Assembly (NCBI GenBank): GCA_046330225.1
Contig: JAXLTD010000009.1
Span: 62,001 to 126,000, forward strand
Length of the DNA stretch: 64,000 bases
Direction of reading: 5' to 3'
Origin: CANJIV01 sp046330225
GTDB taxonomy: Bacteria; Actinomycetota; Thermoleophilia; Solirubrobacterales; Solirubrobacteraceae
Shown: positions 58,528 through 64,000 of the stretch, piece after piece
Position numbering within the stretch: position 1 is the stretch's first letter
Layout: the number at the start of each line of letters is the position of its first letter
The notes under the pieces: model-generated
Database searches by the model: none
What the model was told of the DNA's origin: nothing
What the model saw: the letters and a program-made list of their open reading frames with translations, nothing else
Program-made: the position numbers and the translations under genes

Positions 58528-61500
58528 GTGATTTCGGGCTCCTCCGTGTTGAACCGGTCATACAGCGAGCGCATGACCAGGTGGGTGGCGCGGGCGCGCA
58601 AGTCCTCGTCATCCAGCAGCTTCTGCAGGATGAGGTCGTTGACGTCCTTGACCTCGAGGGTGGCGCCGATGACCAGCGCGTCCTTGCCGCGCTCGAAGTC
58701 GTCGAAGTCGTTGGCCAGAGCCTGGTCGCGCAGCCCTGCGGCCTCGGCCACCTTGTCCACGATGTGCTGAATGGGGCGGATGGCGTCGGCGTCGGTGAGG
58801 TCTGCGCCGAAGCGCTCGTTGAACAGCTCCACCAGCTCGCCGAGCAGGCCCATGGGGATCTCGCCGCCGCCGGCTCCGGTGCCGTCGCCGGTGATGGCGC
58901 TCAATGGCGCGGTCTCATCTTCGCCCAGCTCGATGTGGGTCGTGCCGAGTTCTTCCAGGCGGAAATGGGTGAGCTGGACCTGCCCGGAGAGGTTTACGCT
59001 GGCCCCGGTCGTGGCCGAGCCGAGGCGCAGCTGCAGGAAGCGCGAGAAGACGTAGAGCTTCTCGGTCTCCGGCGGGATGTAGGGCAGCACCTGGGCCAGG
59101 AAGCGGTAGAAGCGCACGAAGCGGTCCAGCGCCTCGCGCAAGGCGCGCAGCTCGTCGTCGTCCAGGTGCTGGGCAGCATCGAAGGCGTGCTGGGTGGCGC
59201 CGCTGAGCACCTCATGGCGCTTGTTGCCGGCGAACCACTCCTGGGCCAGCCGGTCGATGTCCTCTTCGCGGATGAAGTCGTAGTCGCTGACCACCTGGGC
59301 GGCGTCGAACAGCACGTTGGGGTCGGTCGGGGTGGCCTGGGCCTCCTCGTAGTAGGGCTCGAAGGCCTTGTGGATCTCCTCAGCGGAGTTGGCGAAGTCC
59401 AGGACGAAGGTCTGGTCCTTGCCCGGCGCGATGCGGTTCAGCCGCGACAGCGTCTGCACGGCGTTGACGCCCACCAGCTTCTTGTCGACGTACATGGCGA
59501 CCAGCTTGGGCTGGTCAAAGCCGGTCTGGTACTTCTCAGCCACGATCAGCACGCCGTACTCGGGCTTGTCGAATTCGCCCGGCAGCTTGCTCTCCGACAG
59601 CGGCTTGCCTGCGATGGCGTTCATCTGCGGCTCGCTGTAGGCCTGGCCGTAGTCGGCAGCGTCCTTGTCGCGGATGTGCACCTCGCCGGAGAAGGCCACC
59701 AGGGCGCGCAGCCGATCCTCGTAGCCCCGCTTGGAGACATAGCTCTCGATGGCCTGCTTGTAGCGGACCGCCTCCTCGCGGCTGGCTGTCACCACCATCG
59801 CCTTGGCCTGGCCGCCCAGCAGCGGCCGGACCTCGCGCAGGTAGTGCTCGACGATGACCGCCGCCTTCTGATCCTTGGCGTAAGGGTGGAACTGCGCGTA
59901 GGCGGCCAGGCGGCTCTGCCCCTTGCCCTTGGGAACCTCGATCTCCTCGCGGGCCTGGTTCTCCAGGCGGTAGAGCTGCTCGTAGGTGGTGTAGTTGCGC
60001 AGCACATCGAGGATGTAGCCCTCCTCGATCGCCTGGCGCATGGAGTAGGTGTGGAAGGGCCGGTACTGGCCGGTCGCCGGATCCTTGAACCCGAACAGCT
60101 CGAGCGTCTTGCCCTTCGGGGTGGCGGTGAAGGCGAAGAAGGACAGGTTGCCCTGCTTGCCGCGGCCGGCCAGCTGGGCCAGCAGCTCTGGCGGCACGCC
60201 GTCCAGCTCCTCATCATCGAAGCCCAGGTCCTCGGCGGTCCTGTCGCCCAGCACCTTCTTGAGGTCGGTGGCCGCCTCGCCGGTCTGCGAGGAATGCGCC
60301 TCGTCCACGATCACCGCGTAGCTGCGCTGCTTCAGCGCGGCGCCGGACTCGCTGAGCTGCTCCAGCACGAAGGGGAACTTCTGCAGCGTGGTGATGACGA
60401 TCCGCGCCTGCTCGCCCTCCAGCGCCTCGCGCAGCTGCGCGGAGTCCTGGGTGATCTGCTGCACCGTCCCCTTGACCTGCTCGAAAGCCTGCACCTGCTT
60501 TTGCAGCTGCTGGTCCAGCACGCGGCGGTCGGTGACCACGATCACCTTGTCGAAGACCTGCTGGCCATCGCCGCCGTGCAGGATGGACAGGTCGTGGGCC
60601 AGCCAGGCGATCTCCTTGCTCTTGCCCGAGCCGGCCGAATGCTGGATCAGGTAGCTGTGCCCCGGGCCCTGGCCGTGCGCGGCGCCGGCAGCGCGGCGCA
60701 CCACGTCCCACTGGTGATAGCGCGGGAACACCACCGTGGAACGGGCGCCGGGCGCCTTGGGGTCGGCGGGCTCCTCGACGAAGACGAACTTCTCCAGCAG
60801 CGCCAGCCAGGCGTCGCTGCGCCACACCTCGCGCCAGACATAGGAGGTGGGATGGCCGCCCTCGGCGGCGGGCGGGTTGCCGGCGCCTCCCGGGTTGCCA
60901 GGGCCGCCGGTGCCCTGGTTGAACGGCAGAAAGCGCGTGGCCTCGCCGGCCAGCCGGGTGGTCATGTAGGCCAGGTCGGCGTCCAGCGCAAAATGCACCA
61001 GCGCCCGGCGCTGCAGCAGCACATTGCGCGGCAGGTCGCGGTCCTCCATGTACTGCCTGATGGCGTGCTCGACCGTCTGCCCGGTGTAGCGGTTCTTCAG
61101 CTCCGCGGTCGCGGTCGGGATCCCATTGACGAACAGCACCAGGTCCAGGCTGTCGCCGCTGCGCGGGTCAAAGCGCACCTGGCGCACCACCCGCAGGCGA
61201 TTGGCCTCGTAGGCCTCCCGCGCCCGCGGATCGACATCCAGCTCCGGCTCGAAGAAGCAAAGCTTCACCGGCACCCCGCCCTCTCTGGAGCCCTTGCGCA
61301 GCAGCTGCACCGTGCCGTGCTTGTCCAGCTGCTTGGCGACCCGCTTGAGCAGCGTCTGGGCGGCAGCATCCTCGCTGCCGCTGGCCATCGACACCAGCCG
61401 GCCCCAGGACTTGGGCTGGGTCTGCTTGACGAACTCGATCAGGTCATCCGGAAACAGGCCCAGATCGGCGTCATAGCGCTTGGCGTCCTCCAGCGCACCG

Positions 61501-61598
61501 TCGGCCCCAGGGTCGCAGCCGATCCAGCCGCCGCCCCTCAGCATCTCCCCCACAATCAGCCGCTCGAAAGCCGCCTCAGTGTGATCCAGCACCGCCAT
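58524..61598 (-). CDS. hsdR: Type I restriction enzyme, R (motor/nuclease) subunit
   Basis: 1024 residues, normal length. The N-terminal RecB-like nuclease motif is Asp152 in 'SLDLVLFVNG' with 'ATAELKNRYTG' (E166-L-K168). The SF2 helicase has Walker A 'QHSAGSGKSK' (321-327), DEAH box 'VIVDEAHSSQ' (432-435) and 'FFAFTATPKGKTLELFG'. Motif VI is around 'VNAVQTLSRLNRIAPGK'. It translocates and cleaves DNA unmethylated at the HsdS target, and its start overlaps the hsdS stop by one base. A long plus-strand open frame over the same DNA is an antisense artefact. Confidence 0.95.
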   Translation of the reverse strand: MAVLDHTEAAFERLIVGEMLRGGGWIGCDPGADGALEDAKRYDADLGLFPDDLIEFVKQTQPKSWGRLVSMASGSEDAAAQTLLKRVAKQLDKHGTVQLLRKGSREGGVPVKLCFFEPELDVDPRAREAYEANRLRVVRQVRFDPRSGDSLDLVLFVNGIPTATAELKNRYTGQTVEHAIRQYMEDRDLPRNVLLQRRALVHFALDADLAYMTTRLAGEATRFLPFNQGTGGPGNPGGAGNPPAAEGGHPTSYVWREVWRSDAWLALLEKFVFVEEPADPKAPGARSTVVFPRYHQWDVVRRAAGAAHGQGPGHSYLIQHSAGSGKSKEIAWLAHDLSILHGGDGQQVFDKVIVVTDRRVLDQQLQKQVQAFEQVKGTVQQITQDSAQLREALEGEQARIVITTLQKFPFVLEQLSESGAALKQRSYAVIVDEAHSSQTGEAATDLKKVLGDRTAEDLGFDDEELDGVPPELLAQLAGRGKQGNLSFFAFTATPKGKTLELFGFKDPATGQYRPFHTYSMRQAIEEGYILDVLRNYTTYEQLYRLENQAREEIEVPKGKGQSRLAAYAQFHPYAKDQKAAVIVEHYLREVRPLLGGQAKAMVVTASREEAVRYKQAIESYVSKRGYEDRLRALVAFSGEVHIRDKDAADYGQAYSEPQMNAIAGKPLSESKLPGEFDKPEYGVLIVAEKYQTGFDQPKLVAMYVDKKLVGVNAVQTLSRLNRIAPGKDQTFVLDFANSAEEIHKAFEPYYEEAQATPTDPNVLFDAAQVVSDYDFIREEDIDRLAQEWFAGNKRHEVLSGATQHAFDAAQHLDDDELRALREALDRFVRFYRFLAQVLPYIPPETEKLYVFSRFLQLRLGSATTGASVNLSGQVQLTHFRLEELGTTHIELGEDETAPLSAITGDGTGAGGGEIPMGLLGELVELFNERFGADLTDADAIRPIQHIVDKVAEAAGLRDQALANDFDDFERGKDALVIGATLEVKDVNDLILQKLLDDEDLRARATHLVMRSLYDRFNTEEPEIT

Positions 61599-62854
61599 CA
61601 GGCCACCTCTTCCAGCCGCCCCTCAGAGGCTGCGTGCAGACGCTCTTGTATCTGATCCTCAGTGGCCTTGACCACATCGAGCTGGCCAGTGACGGCTTCG
61701 GTGATTAGGGCGTCGCGATACTCGGCGAGACTGATGACGAGATCTGCCGCTCTGTCTCGCATTTGTCGTGTCACTTGCCGCATGTCAGAGATTGACTTGA
61801 GGATTGCGGTTTGTCGACTCAGCGACGGCAGCGCCACAGGCAAGTCTCGGGCCACGGTCGTATTGAGTCTCGCGCGAGTTGCTCCGCGGGACATCAACGG
61901 CGCCTCATCTCTAGACAGACCGAAGGACAGTGCAATGGCGAGGTAGTGGGGCAGCACAAGTCGAGGGTCGACACGAACCCGATAGCAGTCCGCCTTGTGG
62001 ATAGCGAGCCCGAGATCATCCGGCACTACGCAGGCACGCGCGAGCGGATGCCCGGCATCCCCGAGGCCAGCAACGACGACATCGCCCGGCGAAACTCGAA
62101 AGTCACCGAGCACATCCTCGAAGTATTCGGTTGAGATGTAGGCCGAGTCTCCAGCGAGGAATTCCGCTTCGCCTACGTTACCGAGACGAATGACTCGAAC
62201 TCCGGGACTATCGACATAGTGCTTGGAGGCCAAGGAGCTTCCGAACGGCCCGTCGCCAATCGATCGGATGACGCGCCGGAGGCGGACCACGGGCCCCGCG
62301 CCCACAAGCTCAGCTCGAATGCGCTCACGGCATCCAGCGTCCGCGAGAGCCGACATCTCGGTCAAACGTTCGCTCAAGCGAGAAATCCGATCGCACTCGC
62401 GGTCCAAGAAGTCGGCGATGGCGCCTTGCTCTTCGAGCCCTGGGAGTGGCACAGCTATCGTGCGGAACTGACTCCACGGGATGTCGAATCCATTCGGCGG
62501 CATGTCCTTGGAACGACGCCAGATCTCTGCCCGGTACGGCGCGGAGCGGAGGAGGTGATGGAGGAACCCGGGCACGGCCTTGCTTCGATCGATTCGCAGC
62601 ACCCAATAGGCGGGCGAGATGATTCCCTCGTTCCGCGAAACGCCGTAGGCGCCAAAGCGCGCCCAGAGCTTGTTGACAACGAGGTCGCCCTGACGAACCA
62701 CACGGTATCCCGAGAGATCTTCACTCGGCGCCCTACCTTCGCTGGTATCGCGCAAGCCCACCCCAAAGCTGCTCACTACAGTCAGGAGAGGCAGCTCGCC
62801 GGCTCCGAACTCGTCCCGGCTTCGGAGCACGTCCCACAAAGGGCGAGTCTTCAC
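61598..62854 (-). CDS. hsdS: Type I restriction enzyme, S (specificity) subunit
   Basis: 418 residues with two target-recognition domains separated by coiled coils. The first half ends in 'IAVPLPGLEEQGAIADFLDRE', the conserved helix-boundary motif, and the second in 'LPVALPSLSRQTAILKSI'. The recognition domains themselves ('LWDVLRSRDEFGAGELPLLT', 'GDGPFGSSLASKHYVDS') are variable by nature, so DNA target cannot be read. GC is lower in this gene than in hsdR, typical of hsdS. It overlaps hsdM by 4 nt. Confidence 0.93.
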   Translation of the reverse strand: MKTRPLWDVLRSRDEFGAGELPLLTVVSSFGVGLRDTSEGRAPSEDLSGYRVVRQGDLVVNKLWARFGAYGVSRNEGIISPAYWVLRIDRSKAVPGFLHHLLRSAPYRAEIWRRSKDMPPNGFDIPWSQFRTIAVPLPGLEEQGAIADFLDRECDRISRLSERLTEMSALADAGCRERIRAELVGAGPVVRLRRVIRSIGDGPFGSSLASKHYVDSPGVRVIRLGNVGEAEFLAGDSAYISTEYFEDVLGDFRVSPGDVVVAGLGDAGHPLARACVVPDDLGLAIHKADCYRVRVDPRLVLPHYLAIALSFGLSRDEAPLMSRGATRARLNTTVARDLPVALPSLSRQTAILKSISDMRQVTRQMRDRAADLVISLAEYRDALITEAVTGQLDVVKATEDQIQERLHAASEGRLEEVA

Positions 62855-64000
62855 GCCAGCACCTCGCCCAAGAGTTGCCGGATCTCTGCCTCAAGTTCGC
62901 GCAGCTCGGCTTTTATCTCGGCGCTCGGCCTCGGCGGCGTGTACGTGTAGAAGAGGCGGGTGAAGGGGATCTCGTACCCGATCTTGCCCGCGGGGTCCGG
63001 GACCCAGGCGTCGGGGACGTGGGGAAGCACCTCCCGGCTGAGGTATTCCGCCACCGGCTCTCCGAGCGGGACGTTCTCGCTGTCGCGCAGCTCGGGATCA
63101 GGGAGCGGCTCCCCCTTCTTGTCGAGCACCGGATCGGCGTCGGGGTCGCGACGCAGGGCCAGCCCGGCCAGGGCCTTGGCAATAGGCGCGGGGACCTTGC
63201 CCAGCACGCCGGCCAAGGCCGCCTTGATCGCCCCCGTGGCTTCCTTCTCAGCGCCGAAGGTCGCAGGCGGCGTGGCCTGCAGGGCAGCGATGACCTGGAG
63301 GCGCTCGGCCTCCTCCAGCTTGGCCAGCGCCTTGAGGTCGCCTGCACCCTCCCAGGTCTCGCTGTCGATCACCCAGCGGGCCCGCAAGGGGCGTTCCACG
63401 GTGATGGTGCGGTAGCCGAAGTCCTGGTTCTTGAGGATCTTCACGCGGTCGCCGGCCTTGAACTCGCCGTGCAGGCGGGTGATCTCCTCCACCTGCTCGG
63501 GGCTGATTTCACGGCGCTTCTCGCCCAGCGACTTGCGCATCTTCACGAACAGGTCGCGGGCGTCGATCAGCTGCACCTTGCCGGCGCGTTCGGCGCTCTT
63601 GCGGTTGGTGAGCAGCCAGATGTAGCTGGCGATGCCGGTGTTGTAGAAGAGCTGCTCGGGGAGCGCGATGATCGCCTCGAGGTAGTCGTTATCGATGATC
63701 CAGCGGCGGATCTCCGAGGGCCCTGAGCCGGCTGCGCCGGTGAAGAGCGGCGAGCCGTTGTGGACGATGGCCACGCGGCCGCCGCCGTGCTCCACGTCGC
63801 GCATCTTGGAGAGCAGATGCAGCTGGAAGAGCAACTGCCCGTCGCTCTTGCTGGGCAGGCCGGGACCGAAGCGTCCGTCGAAGCCGAGGTCGTGGTGCTC
63901 GTCGCGGATCTCCTTCTCCACCTTGCTCCAGTCCACGCCGAACGGCGGGTTGGCGATGCCGTAGTGAAAGCGCTCGCCCTTGTGGCCGTCATGCGAGAGC
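62851..64000 (-). CDS. hsdM: Type I restriction enzyme, M (methyltransferase) subunit, C-terminal part
   Basis: The coding frame runs off the window's end; 383 C-terminal codons are present. The first visible segment 'HYGIANPPFGVDWSKVEKE' includes the adenine-methyltransferase motif IV N-P-P-F. Then follow 'GRVAIVHNGSPLFTGAAG', 'AIIALPEQLFYNTGIASYIW' and a C-terminal helical region ending 'LRELEAEIRQLLGEVLA'. It makes N6-methyladenine at the HsdS target and is the first visible gene of the hsdM-hsdS-hsdR-nuclease operon. The SAM-binding half lies outside the window. Confidence 0.94.
   Translation of the reverse strand, partial: LSHDGHKGERFHYGIANPPFGVDWSKVEKEIRDEHHDLGFDGRFGPGLPSKSDGQLLFQLHLLSKMRDVEHGGGRVAIVHNGSPLFTGAAGSGPSEIRRWIIDNDYLEAIIALPEQLFYNTGIASYIWLLTNRKSAERAGKVQLIDARDLFVKMRKSLGEKRREISPEQVEEITRLHGEFKAGDRVKILKNQDFGYRTITVERPLRARWVIDSETWEGAGDLKALAKLEEAERLQVIAALQATPPATFGAEKEATGAIKAALAGVLGKVPAPIAKALAGLALRRDPDADPVLDKKGEPLPDPELRDSENVPLGEPVAEYLSREVLPHVPDAWVPDPAGKIGYEIPFTRLFYTYTPPRPSAEIKAELRELEAEIRQLLGEVLA

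Noticed and set aside
58581..61655. A 1024-codon open frame on the plus strand, antisense to hsdR
   Set aside because: It exists because of high GC and codon bias on the real strand; its translation has no recognisable motif and is Gln/Leu/Gly/Val-biased, while the minus-strand frame has all HsdR motifs.
1..64000. tRNA, rRNA or phage genes
   Set aside because: No cloverleaf or rRNA-like stretches and no phage structural genes were recognised by eye; a tRNAscan or Infernal run would be needed to exclude small RNAs fully.

Overview
The window is high-GC DNA (roughly 70% by eye), densely packed, with many GTG starts and 1-4 nt gene overlaps. It carries actinobacterial markers (SteA/MctB pair, tlyA-nadK-recN, a type II AroQ) together with a complete type IV pilus assembly cluster. 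That combination suggests a deep-branching actinobacterium of the Thermoleophilia/Solirubrobacterales kind; this placement is inference. No rRNA, tRNA or CRISPR array was seen.

Region 1 (1-24.7 kb) is core chromosome, almost all on the minus strand. Read 5'->3' on that strand it runs aroC, aroK-aroB fusion, aroQ, pepP, efp, nusB, xseB, ispA, dxs, tlyA, nadK, recN, steA, mctB, a GT4 glycosyltransferase, pyrG and the start of an M20 peptidase. This joins neighbourhoods known separately from mycobacteria and Bacillus. Plus-strand or secreted-protein genes interrupt it: two paralogous secreted glycoside-hydrolase-like proteins around nusB, and a block of membrane, haem-binding, metallopeptidase, cupin and dehydrogenase genes between pepP and efp.

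Region 2 (24.7-33.9 kb) is a type IV pilus locus: major pilin pilA, three minor-pilin-type genes, prepilin peptidase pilD, then pilM-pilN-pilO and a small membrane-anchored protein in the PilP position, leading directly into aroC-aroKB. The proteobacterial order pilMNOPQ-aroKB is echoed here without the secretin gene. The pilA leader contains a cyclic di-GMP-I riboswitch, so pilin synthesis is probably under direct second-messenger control.

Region 3 (34-42.9 kb) holds mostly secreted or envelope proteins (PKD-domain protein, beta-propeller-like protein, DUF3089 hydrolase, L,D-transpeptidase) and small enzymes (GNAT, VOC).

Region 4 (42.97-64 kb) is accessory DNA. A Tn7-like transposition operon, tnsA-tnsB-tnsC-tniQ, lies on the minus strand. 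It has defence-type cargo: an AAA ATPase fused to a DUF4435/TOPRIM-like domain, a decayed gene and an FRG-domain protein. Three palindromic repeats that look like a transposon end lie 33-117 bp past the stop codon of the VOC gene. Beyond tnsA lie a solitary Phd-like antitoxin, small secreted proteins, a broken prepilin start, several PD-(D/E)XK-type nucleases and a type I restriction-modification operon (hsdM-hsdS-hsdR) with a fourth co-translated gene that joins a nuclease domain to an alkyltransferase-like DNA-binding domain. The right end of the transposon was not found.
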